From Lysinibacillus mangiferihumi (GTDB lineage Bacteria > Bacillota > Bacilli > Bacillales_A > Planococcaceae): 64,000 nt of DNA. The position numbers were made by a program, and so were the translations under genes. The stretch is taken from the NCBI RefSeq assembly GCF_003049665.1, contig NZ_PYWM01000014.1:1-64000 (forward strand), written 5' to 3'. Of this stretch, positions 8,004 to 15,718 are shown one piece after another. A model generated the notes under the pieces. That model was not told the origin of the DNA. It saw nothing but the letters and a program-made list of their open reading frames with translations, and ran no database searches. Within the stretch, counting starts at the first letter, position 1, and each line of letters begins with the position of its first letter.

Positions 8004-8441
8004 ATGAATCGTTTAAATTTAATTACATTGGGTGTAAAAAGTATGGTTGAGTCGCTTGCATTTTATCGTGAAGGGCTTGGTTTTGAGGTGGTTGTCTATG
8101 GAGATGAAACAAATCCTGATGTGATTTTCTTCAATAATGGAGGAACAAAAATTTCTCTATTTCCTATAGAACGATTAGCAAAGGATATAAATGAAGAAAA
8201 CCCAAAAGCAGGCACCGACTTTACGGGCTTTACGCTTGCCTATAATGGAAAATCTAAAGAAGAAGTCGATGCAATCTTTTCCCTAGCAAAAAAAGCTGGA
8301 GCAAACATTGTCAAAGAGCCTGAAACGGTGTTTTGGGGAGGGTATAGCGGTTATTTCCAAGATCCCAACGGTTATTATTGGGAAGTTGCATATGGAGATA
8401 CGTGGGAATTTGATGAAACGGATATGTTAATTATTAAATAA
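8004..8441 (+). CDS. VOC-family (glyoxalase/bleomycin-resistance fold) protein
   Basis: 145 residues from the ATG at 8004 (AAAAGGGGG upstream; the upstream in-frame start at 7983 has no ribosome site). Two beta-alpha-beta-beta-beta modules: VKSMVESLAFYREGLGFEVV at the N-terminus and GYSGYFQDPNGYYWEVAY at the C-terminus, where the Glu of WEVAY is the usual metal ligand. Substrate unknown. Sits with the methyltransferase gene between the duplicated DUF1540 copies, probably an insertion into one duplication arm or retained there alone. Confidence 0.85.
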   Translation: MNRLNLITLGVKSMVESLAFYREGLGFEVVVYGDETNPDVIFFNNGGTKISLFPIERLAKDINEENPKAGTDFTGFTLAYNGKSKEEVDAIFSLAKKAGANIVKEPETVFWGGYSGYFQDPNGYYWEVAYGDTWEFDETDMLIIK

Positions 8442-8486
8442 TAAATAGCGTGCGTAAAATTTAACTAGTTGGACAGAGGGGTTGAG

Positions 8487-9101
8487 ATGGTGCAGCAACC
8501 ATTTTGGGAGAAAGAGTACTTAGCAGATACGCATTTCGCCTTTGGTAATCCTAGTGAGGAAGTAGTGGAATGGGCAAAAAAATTACCAGCGGATGCACGC
8601 ATTTTAGATATAGGATGTGGCGATGGTAGACATGCCGTTTATTTAGCACAGCTGGGGTTTAAGGTAGAAGCCATTGATATTTCAGAGGCAGGTATTGCTA
8701 AAATAAATAGATACAAAGCGTCGCACCAGCTACATAATTTACAGGCAGATGTTCAAGATATTACTACATATCAGTTTAGTGATACTTATCATTGCATCAT
8801 TTCACATGGCCTATTTCATTTTTTAGCGCGCGAAGATTGGCATCGCATTATTCAGTTAATGCAAGATTATACAAAGATAGAGGGCATCAATATTATTACT
8901 GTATTTACAGACGAAGTTGACATTCCAGAAGATTTAGCACCGTTTGTCAAAGGCATATGTCAAGAAGGTGAGATTAGAGAATTATACGAGCAATGGTCCA
9001 TTGCATTTTATCGCTCCTATCAATTTGAAGATCAGCATGAAAATAATATAAGACATTGTCACGCAGCCAATAAACTAGTCGCTATAAAAAGAGCATTGTA
9101 A
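8487..9101 (+). CDS. Class I SAM-dependent methyltransferase
   Basis: 204 residues from the ATG at 8487 (GAGGGGTT upstream; 8469 is a weaker alternative). Motif I ILDIGCGDGRHAVYLAQLG (residues about 38-56) binds SAM, and the acidic residue after strand 2 is in VEAIDISEAG. This TehB/UbiE-like size and layout is common for small-molecule methyltransferases in Bacillus. Lies 45 bp after the VOC gene, likely co-transcribed. Substrate unknown. Confidence 0.85.
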   Translation: MVQQPFWEKEYLADTHFAFGNPSEEVVEWAKKLPADARILDIGCGDGRHAVYLAQLGFKVEAIDISEAGIAKINRYKASHQLHNLQADVQDITTYQFSDTYHCIISHGLFHFLAREDWHRIIQLMQDYTKIEGINIITVFTDEVDIPEDLAPFVKGICQEGEIRELYEQWSIAFYRSYQFEDQHENNIRHCHAANKLVAIKRAL

Positions 9102-9205
9102 ATACAGTGATAGTTTTACTTTAGGTTAATTTTGGGTTTATTTCTTAGCTGAAGTATTGAATACACCAATTTTGTTAAGGATAACAAAAGAGGAGGTGTG
9201 ATACG

Positions 9206-9364
9206 ATGGCACAACAGATTTTATGTGAAGTCAATAACTGCACGTATTGGGGCTCTGGAAACAAATGTACGGCAGAAGCTATTTACGTTGTTAGTCAAAA
9301 GGGTCAGCAGGCATCCAATAGTGAAGAAACAGATTGCAAAACATTTACACCTGAAGAGCATTAA
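9206..9364 (+). CDS. DUF1540 small cysteine-rich protein, copy 2
   Basis: 52 residues, near-identical to the protein at 6990, with the same four cysteines and ribosome site AGGAGGTG. The surrounding sequence from the ribosome site to the terminator is also conserved between the two copies. Family function unknown; the cysteines suggest metal binding. Confidence 0.85.
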   Translation: MAQQILCEVNNCTYWGSGNKCTAEAIYVVSQKGQQASNSEETDCKTFTPEEH

Positions 9365-9390
9365 GGACGGTAGAAGCCGGGGCACAAGAG

Positions 9391-9430
9391 AAAAAGTGTT
9401 AGATTGATTGAGGTCAATCTAACACTTTTT
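9391..9430. terminator. Conserved hairpin terminator, copy 3
   Basis: Same 17-nt arms (9391-9407 and 9414-9430), loop TTGAGG, between the DUF1540 gene and the convergent gene at 9448. Confidence 0.85.
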
Positions 9431-9447
9431 GCGATGTCGGAAATTTT

Positions 9448-9702
9448 CTAATGTCGTAATTGGTACATATCTATTTTGTCTCTCTTGAACAATAGGGTAT
9501 GTGCATTTTTTACTTTTTCCTCTACATAATCCAATGAATAATTGCCAAATGCATCCGTTAAGTCACCAATGGCGCGCGATAAATTATCAATCACAGGAAT
9601 TAATGTATCAAGCTCCATTGGTTCTTTCCTAGTGTTCATTTCATCCATAATTTCATGAGCAAGATGTTGAATTATTCGCAGGCGTTTGTTTTCAGCTTGC
9701 AT
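9448..9702 (-). CDS. Hypothetical small helical protein
   Basis: 84 residues from the ATG at 9702, chosen because AAAGGAGG lies 5 bp upstream; starts at 9705 and 9738 are possible. The sequence is nearly all helix (MQAENKRLRIIQHLAHEI and IDNLSRAIGDLTDAFGNYSL) with no signal peptide or membrane segment. I do not recognise the family. A broken copy of its 3' third is at 7243-7338. Confidence 0.65.
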   Translation of the reverse strand: MQAENKRLRIIQHLAHEIMDEMNTRKEPMELDTLIPVIDNLSRAIGDLTDAFGNYSLDYVEEKVKNAHTLLFKRDKIDMYQLRH

Positions 9703-9818
9703 CATATCCTCCTTTAAACAGCAACTTTTTACACTCAATCAATATATGAAGGTCGTTTACAGTTCATGAGTGATTACTTTCGCTCGAACGTATATGGCAC
9801 ACATAACAAGACAAGGAA

Positions 9819-9863
9819 AAAGCCAGACTTCATCAAAGTGAATGGAGTCTGGCTTTGTTTTTT
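9819..9863. terminator. Hairpin terminator at the SIMPL gene end
   Basis: Arms AAAGCCAGACT (9819-9829) and AGTCTGGCTTT (9845-9855), flanked by A- and T-runs on both sides, so it can work in both directions. It ends at the stop codon of the SIMPL gene. Confidence 0.7.
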
Positions 9864-10512
9864 AGTATTGAAATGTAACGCGAACAGCTGCACTAATGGT
9901 TAGTTGACCTTGCTCAATGGGGGTTGTCATAGATGAATCAGCCATTGCCATTGATTTATAAAGCACAGGGGCATGATCGTTTTCTTCGATGATTTCAATC
10001 GGTTGTGGCTGTACAGATAAGTGCATCGTTTGGGCGATTGTTTTCGCCTTCATTTGTGCATTATGAAGTGCTAAGCTGAGGGCCTGCTGATAGTATTCAT
10101 CCGCATGCTCAATTTTAAATTGGATGGAGGAAATCTGATTTGCACCATTTTCGACAGCTGTATCAATAACAGCTCCTACTAGATTGGTATCAGGTATTTT
10201 TACCGTGATAGCATTTACTACTTCATAGCCTTTAAACATTTGTTTACCTTCTACATAATCATAAATAGGTGTAATCGTATAGGCGGCGGTCTGAATGTTT
10301 TCTCTTGGGATAGATAACGCCAAGAGAGCATGAATAACACGATTCATAGAGCTAGCATTTTGGTGTTGCGCTTGTTGTACACTTTCGCCTTGTGTCGTTA
10401 CCTCTATTTGAAGCTGGACATAGCTAGCGTTAGCGACTACTTTTCCATTTCCGCTAACGGTCATTATTCGCGATGTACGGGGTACTTGTGGCTGGGCATG
10501 TGTGTAATACAT
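9862..10512 (-). CDS. SIMPL-domain (DUF541) protein
   Basis: 216 residues. The start of the domain is the typical RIMTVSGNGKVVANASYVQL, with the later AAYTITPIYDYVEGKQMFKG and VTVKIPD-like strand and the closing ISAAVRVTFQY. SIMPL/BP26 proteins form oligomeric rings in Gram-negatives and are poorly understood; here no signal peptide is seen. The ribosome site GGGAGGTGGG precedes the ATG. Followed on the same strand by nothing within the operon. Confidence 0.85.
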   Translation of the reverse strand: MYYTHAQPQVPRTSRIMTVSGNGKVVANASYVQLQIEVTTQGESVQQAQHQNASSMNRVIHALLALSIPRENIQTAAYTITPIYDYVEGKQMFKGYEVVNAITVKIPDTNLVGAVIDTAVENGANQISSIQFKIEHADEYYQQALSLALHNAQMKAKTIAQTMHLSVQPQPIEIIEENDHAPVLYKSMAMADSSMTTPIEQGQLTISAAVRVTFQY

Positions 10513-10547
10513 TTGAATCCCACCTCCCGACTGGTTTTTAGCGTGTG

Positions 10548-10850
10548 TTAAATCATTTTTAACAATGCTTCTACACCAGTCATTCCTGCAAATATACCTA
10601 GTTGCTCCGCTTCAAATGTAACAGATTCAAGAGGGGCGGTTAATAGCTCATCTATCGTCTTCACGCCAACCGCTCGACCTGCCACAATTTTTCGATCTAA
10701 TAGGCGACTATTTAAAAGACCGACATCTAATGCACCACACATGATGTAGCCTGTATCATTAGATATAGTTAATAACGTTGTTTTTGGTAAATGCACAATC
10801 ACAGCAGTGAAAAAATGACCTTTAATCATAATAGGTTCAATTGTCACCAT
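10548..10850 (-). CDS. DUF1805 (YunC-like) protein
   Basis: 100 residues from the ATG at 10850, where AAAGGAG has 8-bp spacing; an upstream ATG at 10856 is too close. The sequence IKGHFFTAVIVHLPKTTLL, then CGALDVGLLN, then DRKIVAGRAVGVKTIDELL matches the YunC/DUF1805 family of Bacillus, whose function is unknown. In B. subtilis yunC lies by itself next to metal/sulfur genes. Upstream of SIMPL with 35 bp between, so an operon is likely. Confidence 0.82.
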   Translation of the reverse strand: MVTIEPIMIKGHFFTAVIVHLPKTTLLTISNDTGYIMCGALDVGLLNSRLLDRKIVAGRAVGVKTIDELLTAPLESVTFEAEQLGIFAGMTGVEALLKMI

Positions 10851-10929
10851 GAACATCACTCCTTTTCTCTCTATACATATGGCAATAGATAAAAAGGTGT
10901 TCAATATTTCTACTAAAATTCTAAAGCGA

Positions 10930-11071
10930 AAAAAATCCACTGCACTTCCGCGTGCACGAAGTAAGCCGCAGCCTTCGCTCGTGAGGCCTGTTGCGTCTTA
11001 CGTATCGTGCATTTTTGCAGAAAGCTACGTGGATTTTAATTTCTCAAATAAATTGTGTCAGTGTCAGGCAC
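10930..11071. repeat. AAGCCGC-core hairpin repeat plus short stop-codon motif
   Basis: 10930-11035 contains taagccgcagccttcgctcg ... tgttgcgtctta, an imperfect long hairpin of the same family as at 5530, 38424, 46810, 49834 and 63168. 11050-11071 is a copy of the short motif beginning AAATTGTGTCAGTGTCAGG that recurs at six other places in the window. Confidence 0.6.
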
Positions 11072-11074
11072 TGA

Positions 11075-11197
11075 TTATTTTGTATATGAAAGCATAGCTG
11101 TTTGTTTTATATTTTTTAACGCTAATTTAGCCTCATCTTGCGTAGTGTACTCGAACATACGGAATGTATCTTGCTCAAAAACAGTAATAACCCACAT
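11075..11197 (-). CDS. Small conserved-type hypothetical protein (40 aa)
   Basis: 40 residues starting MWVITVFEQDTFRMFEYTT, preceded by AAAGGGGA with 7-bp spacing. The pattern of a short strand, a charged turn and one helix (DEAKLALKNIKQTA) resembles the many tiny Bacillus proteins of this form with unknown role. Codon choice and ribosome site support it being real. Confidence 0.65.
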   Translation of the reverse strand: MWVITVFEQDTFRMFEYTTQDEAKLALKNIKQTAMLSYTK

Positions 11198-11563
11198 TGT
11201 AAAATCCCCTTTGTTGTCAATTTGTAATATAACAGTTGTGTTATTTTCAATAATTGTTATATATCAGTTGTGCCCTTTATTTTACACTGATTTTCAAAAA
11301 AATAAAGGGCTAAATGAAAGGTTTCACATTTCGTTCAAAATTTGACGTTGCGTAAATGAAAATTATTTAAAAATAAAGATGTTGAAATAAATTTAAGTAA
11401 AAAAACTGTGAATGATGAAGGTACTGTTTGTTAATTGGTTTTTTAACATACCTTTTTAAAGGGTTTAAGTAAAAACAGGTAGCACCTCAATAGTATAATT
11501 CAGCGGCTTTCGTAAATAGTAAGATGAGCTGAAATATGCGAATGAAACATGGGAGGTGATACT
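11198..11563. other. Intergenic region with one strong hairpin
   Basis: Perfect 12-bp inverted repeat GCCCTTTATTTT (11272-11283) with its complement at 11299-11310, without a clear T-run. The rest is AT-rich; the promoter of the deacetylase gene must be here, but I could not assign it. Confidence 0.5.
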
Positions 11564-12301
11564 GTGATACGTAAAAATGTACTGTTTTTGACGGTTTGCT
11601 TATTATTCATGTCGATATGTTTGACAGACATGCGTACCTCTGCGGAAAAAGGACGTAGTGAATATGAGGAGGCTGGTGAAGTTGTTTGGGATATAAATAC
11701 AAAGGATAAAATCGTTGCCTTAACTTTTGACGATGGTCCACATCCTAAATACACCGCAAAAATACTAGATACTTTAGCTAAGTATGAAGCAAAGGCTACA
11801 TTTTTTATTATTGGTCAAAATGCAGAAAAGTATCCAGAGCTTGTTTCACGAACTTATAAAGAGGGGCATGAATTAGCCAATCATACGTACTCTCACCCGT
11901 ATAAAGTTTCAATTCCTGATTTACAGGAAGAACTAAGGCAGACAAACCAGATGATTTATAGTATTACTGGCTTTTCTCCTGTTTTATTCCGTCCTGTAGG
12001 TGGCAATTACACTGAAAAGATGATCAATACTGCTGTGAAGAATGGTTATAAGGTAGTCATGTGGTCTTGGCATCAAGATACACAGGATTGGAAAGAGCCG
12101 GGGACGAGTAAAATCGTCCAAAAGGTGTTAGGCGGAACAAAACCGGGAGATGTGATTTTGTTTCATGATGGAGGCGGCAACCGCACACAAACGATTAAAG
12201 CCCTAGAAGAAATCATACCGACCTTAAAAAAACAGGGCTATACATTTGTAACAGTATCAGAATTAATTGAAAAAAAGCAGCAACAAGAGAAAATCCAATA
12301 A
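11564..12301 (+). CDS. Secreted polysaccharide (peptidoglycan/chitooligosaccharide) deacetylase
   Basis: 245 residues from GTG at 11564 (GGGAGGTG with good spacing; an in-frame ATG at 11549 overlaps the ribosome site). An N-terminal signal segment (about residues 5-22, NVLFLTVCLLFMSICL) is followed by the NodB domain: metal and base motif TFDDGPHP, metal His pair in HTYSHP, RPVGG, and the C-terminal ILFHDGG. These zinc enzymes remove acetyl groups from GlcNAc or MurNAc in cell wall or spore cortex. Length matches PdaB/YheN-like single-domain enzymes; which one cannot be decided. Followed by a strong terminator. Confidence 0.9.
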   Translation: MIRKNVLFLTVCLLFMSICLTDMRTSAEKGRSEYEEAGEVVWDINTKDKIVALTFDDGPHPKYTAKILDTLAKYEAKATFFIIGQNAEKYPELVSRTYKEGHELANHTYSHPYKVSIPDLQEELRQTNQMIYSITGFSPVLFRPVGGNYTEKMINTAVKNGYKVVMWSWHQDTQDWKEPGTSKIVQKVLGGTKPGDVILFHDGGGNRTQTIKALEEIIPTLKKQGYTFVTVSELIEKKQQQEKIQ

Positions 12302-12303
12302 AA

Positions 12304-12338
12304 AAATAAGCCATTTCAAAATGAAATGGCTTATTTTT
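12304..12338. terminator. Bidirectional terminator
   Basis: AAATAAGCCATTTC and its complement around a 5-nt loop, flanked by A and T runs, between convergent genes. Confidence 0.85.
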
Positions 12339-12373
12339 CTCTATAAGAAGCGGATATTCTAGGTATTTATAGA

Positions 12374-12640
12374 TTAGAAAAATAATAAAGGTGCCAACGC
12401 AATACCGGCAATTGCTCCAAATGCAAAACCAATGCCAAGTCCAGCGCCAAATCCTGGTCTAAATCCCCAACCCCAAAGACCTAAGCCGTATCCTCTATAT
12501 TGTCTATCAGGTAGAACCCATACCTGTTTTCTATCCACTTTCGTTATTTTTCCAACATGAACATTGCCAGATGTATCTGTAATTCTTACACGTTTACCGT
12601 GATATTTACAGCAAAGATTATAACAATCAGTTGGATTCAC
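12374..12640 (-). CDS. Small protein with N-terminal barrel-like motif and Gly-rich hydrophobic tail
   Basis: 88 residues, GTG start with GGAGGAG upstream. N-terminal half: DCYNLCCKYHGKRVRITDTS and GKITKVDRKQVWVLPD, a short SH3/KOW-like barrel with a Cys pair. C-terminal half is Gly/Phe/Ala-rich (GFGAGLGIGFAFGAIAGIAL) and very hydrophobic, suggesting membrane insertion or packing in an insoluble structure such as the spore coat. Similar small proteins occur in Bacillus; no function is established. Confidence 0.7.
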   Translation of the reverse strand: MNPTDCYNLCCKYHGKRVRITDTSGNVHVGKITKVDRKQVWVLPDRQYRGYGLGLWGWGFRPGFGAGLGIGFAFGAIAGIALAPLLFF

Positions 12641-12749
12641 AAAAATCTCCTCCTTTCTATGTCCTTACAAGTTAATATATGCCGTTGCATACATTTATCA
12701 CTAGCCGATTGTCTATTGGAAACATAAGCTATCGTAAGGGGGTGCGTGT

Positions 12750-13541
12750 ATGTCGGTGATATCAACAGATGATTGGCTACATGAGTTCAAAACTAGTCGA
12801 AAATTGAAGCATAGTAGAGAGTTTGAAGATTTACAATGTACGATTCTTTGTAGCCGATTACTAGACCATTTTAAAGGTGGAACGCCACAACAAATCCAAT
12901 TTGAATTACAGCAACAAGGGTTGTTTCGAGCGCATGAAAAGATCGATATAAAAAGCCTGCAAGCGCAAAATGCTTGGCAAATTGTACGAGAGGAATTGTT
13001 CTATTTAAAGAAGAAATGGAGTGGACCTGATATACCCATCTATATTTTTCCTCTAACACAGGAGCAAAGTGTCACAAATAAAAATGGAGTTGCCTATCCA
13101 GATGCTCTATTTTTATTTATAGGAGAATTAGAAAGGCAAGAGTTACAGGCGTTATTTGCACATGAGTATAATCATGTTTGTCGACTGCACTACTTAAACA
13201 AATCATTAGAGGAAGTAACGCTATTAGATTCATTAATTATAGAGGGCTTAGCGGAATGTGCAGTGGAGGAATTATACGGTGCTAAATGGTTAGCGCCTTG
13301 GTTGAAAGATTATTCTACGGACAAAATGTTAGCTATATGGAAGACATACTTTTTGCCTAACATGAATGTTAAAGGTTTAGATCATCATATTGAGTTTTTA
13401 TATGGTGGGAGGCTTCCTTCACACATAGGATACTGTATTGGTTATGAAATGGTCCGAACATATATACAAAAGCATGCATCAAATAAGTTACATGAAAAAC
13501 ATTCTGAAGAAATACTTACGGGTTCTATATTTTCGTTATAA
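12750..13541 (+). CDS. DUF2268-type putative zinc metalloprotease
   Basis: 263 residues, ATG with AAGGGGGTG upstream. The zinc-protease motif HExxH is present as FAHEYNHVCRLHYL (residues about 139-152), followed by a downstream acidic helix IIEGLAECAVEE that can supply the third ligand (Glu). This is the layout of DUF2268 proteins, thought to be intracellular Zn-dependent peptidases. No signal peptide. Convergent with the citrate-type transporter gene. Confidence 0.82.
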   Translation: MSVISTDDWLHEFKTSRKLKHSREFEDLQCTILCSRLLDHFKGGTPQQIQFELQQQGLFRAHEKIDIKSLQAQNAWQIVREELFYLKKKWSGPDIPIYIFPLTQEQSVTNKNGVAYPDALFLFIGELERQELQALFAHEYNHVCRLHYLNKSLEEVTLLDSLIIEGLAECAVEELYGAKWLAPWLKDYSTDKMLAIWKTYFLPNMNVKGLDHHIEFLYGGRLPSHIGYCIGYEMVRTYIQKHASNKLHEKHSEEILTGSIFSL

Positions 13542-13547
13542 CTAAAA

Positions 13548-13579
13548 ACCAGTTGTCGATACACAAATCGACAACTGGT
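13548..13579. terminator. Bidirectional terminator
   Basis: Perfect 13-bp arms ACCAGTTGTCGAT / ATCGACAACTGGT with loop acacaa, between convergent genes. Confidence 0.8.
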
Positions 13580-13586
13580 AACTAAT

Positions 13587-14909
13587 TTAAATGGTAATAA
13601 TCCCTATCGCTATTGCAATGCCTAGTAAAACAATGCTTAAACCCCACATCCAAAAGAAAGAGTATTTTAGGTGTTTTCCCATCTCTAAACCAGATAAGCC
13701 TAAAGCTAACCAGACAGCAGGGGCAAGTGGTGAAACAAACGTACCGACAATATTACCAATAATCATGGCATATGCAGTGGAGAGAGAGTCAATACCAAAA
13801 GATAAACCAATCTGTTCAACTACAGGAAACAAGGCGAAATAATAGGCATCCGTACTTAATAATAAATCAAAGGGTACACCTAATATACCGATAATAATAT
13901 GCAAATAAGATGATAGTCCTGACGGTAAAATATTGACGGCATTATTGGCAATAGCATTTAACATGCCTGTGCCATTTAGTATGCCCAAAAATAAGCCCGC
14001 TGCAATAATAATCGACGCCATCGTTAACGCATTCGGAGCGTGTGTCCGCACGCGCTCCATTTGTTCTTTAGGTGTACGATAATTAATTGGCAGAGCAATA
14101 GCTACCCCGATTAAAAAGGCTAATGCTGCCGGTACAATACCCGCGACTAAAACCCCGATTACCATGACAGCAATTACTGCATTCACCCACAATAGTTTTG
14201 GTCGTCGTAAAGATAGGTCTACTTCTGATGACACAACACCTTGTGTAATATGTTGGTCGTCATGCGTAAAATCAAGTGTGCCGTATTGCTTCAGGATACG
14301 GTGCTTTTCTCTAAAGCCAAGGTATAAGGCTAAAGCTAACATTAATAGAACACCAATGATTTGAATGGGTATTAACGGATACCATAGTTCAGTGATATCC
14401 ACCTCTAACACGGAAGCCACCCGCCCTAATGGACCTCCCCAAGGAACCATGTTCACCACTGCTGCAGCTCCAGCAATTAATAAAAGTAATAAGTATGGAT
14501 TCATGCGCAAGCGTAAATATAAAGGCAATAGTGCTGGAATCGTAATTAAAAATGTAGAAGCACCAGAACCGTCTAGTTGAGCCACAACAGCAATTAGTAC
14601 AGTTACAATAGCAACGACAACAATACGCCCTTTTGTAAGCGCAATCATTTTGTTGATCAATGGCTCAAATAATCCAACGTCCTGCATAATACCAAAGAAG
14701 ATAATAGCAAAGATAAACATTACCGCTACGTTCATCACAGAGCTTAGTCCGGAACTAAAGAATTCCCCTAATTCCTCGAAACGAAAGCCAGCGATAAAGG
14801 TAGCGATTATCGGTGGAATAACCATTGCAACAAGCGGCGAGACACGCCCACTTATTAATAAGGCAATAATAACGATAATGGTGATGAAACCAAGGATACT
14901 TAAGCTCAA
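13587..14909 (-). CDS. CitMHS-family citrate(-metal):H+ symporter
   Basis: 440 residues from the TTG at 14909, chosen because AAAGGGAGGGG lies just upstream; 14957 is an in-frame alternative without a ribosome site. About 11-12 membrane segments; the segments FIFAIIFFGIMQDVGLF and AQLDGSGASTFLITIPALLP and LSTDAYYFALFPVVEQIG match CitM/CitH of B. subtilis, which import citrate complexed with Mg2+ or Ca2+. It lies immediately downstream of a CitS/CitT-like two-component system on the same strand, as citM does near citST. The exact metal preference is not readable. Confidence 0.87.
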   Translation of the reverse strand: MSLSILGFITIIVIIALLISGRVSPLVAMVIPPIIATFIAGFRFEELGEFFSSGLSSVMNVAVMFIFAIIFFGIMQDVGLFEPLINKMIALTKGRIVVVAIVTVLIAVVAQLDGSGASTFLITIPALLPLYLRLRMNPYLLLLLIAGAAAVVNMVPWGGPLGRVASVLEVDITELWYPLIPIQIIGVLLMLALALYLGFREKHRILKQYGTLDFTHDDQHITQGVVSSEVDLSLRRPKLLWVNAVIAVMVIGVLVAGIVPAALAFLIGVAIALPINYRTPKEQMERVRTHAPNALTMASIIIAAGLFLGILNGTGMLNAIANNAVNILPSGLSSYLHIIIGILGVPFDLLLSTDAYYFALFPVVEQIGLSFGIDSLSTAYAMIIGNIVGTFVSPLAPAVWLALGLSGLEMGKHLKYSFFWMWGLSIVLLGIAIAIGIITI

Positions 14910-15007
14910 AAAAACCCCTCCCTTTAATTGAGTATTCTGACTACTAAAAGGTAGCATGCTGTTAATAGGGAGGGAATAATATGGTCATAAGTTAGATAAG
15001 ATACATA

Positions 15008-15718
15008 CTATTCATTTTGTTCATAAGTTCCATAGTATATATATTTTCTTTCAGGTCTACCAATTGTTCCGTATATCGGTTTGATGTACAAAAACTGTTC
15101 ACCAACTAAGTATTCTAAATAGCGGCGGGCAGTTGAACGACTAGAACCGATTATTTCACTCAATTGTGAGGCTGTAAGTTCCTTGGTTTTTATTTTTTCG
15201 AAGACCTCTTTAACCGCCTGTAATGTGTGTAAATCAATGCCTTTTACAAAGGTATCTTCTGTAGCAGTTGATTCACGATAAAATATGGAATCAAGGTCAA
15301 CTTGCGTGAAGTTTGATGTGTGTTGAAACAAATGAAATGTATGCAAATATTTTTTAAACGCTTGATGAAGTCGTTGTTGTTCAAAAGGTTTAATTAAGTA
15401 ATCTAAAATGCCTAAATCTATGACATCTTTTATTAAATCTCTTTCTGTTGCAGCAGAAATAACGATTATGTTGATGGCAGGATAATGATGCCGTATATGG
15501 TGTACTAAAGAGCTCCCTTCGACATCAGGAATATACAAATCGGTTAAAATAATCGCTGGTAAGTTGGTGGATTGTTTTAGCTTTTCAATCGTTTCTTGCC
15601 CAGTCCGTAAATTTTCAGTAACGGTAAAACCACCTATTGTATGAACATAATCTGCATGAATGTTTGCTACTCTAAAGTCATCTTCTATAATCCATACACT
15701 TGTGTAGGCTGTTGTCAT
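15008..15718 (-). CDS. citT: CitT-like response regulator (CitB family)
   Basis: 236 residues: receiver domain 1-125 with phospho-acceptor Asp in ILTDLYIPDVEG, and C-terminal winged helix with LTASQLSEIIGSSRSTARRY. This is the CitB/DcuR branch, which controls uptake of citrate or C4-dicarboxylates. The ATG overlaps the stop of the kinase gene (ATGA), showing translational coupling. The neighbouring CitMHS transporter is the obvious target. Symbol by analogy with B. subtilis. Confidence 0.85.
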   Translation of the reverse strand: MTTAYTSVWIIEDDFRVANIHADYVHTIGGFTVTENLRTGQETIEKLKQSTNLPAIILTDLYIPDVEGSSLVHHIRHHYPAINIIVISAATERDLIKDVIDLGILDYLIKPFEQQRLHQAFKKYLHTFHLFQHTSNFTQVDLDSIFYRESTATEDTFVKGIDLHTLQAVKEVFEKIKTKELTASQLSEIIGSSRSTARRYLEYLVGEQFLYIKPIYGTIGRPERKYIYYGTYEQNE

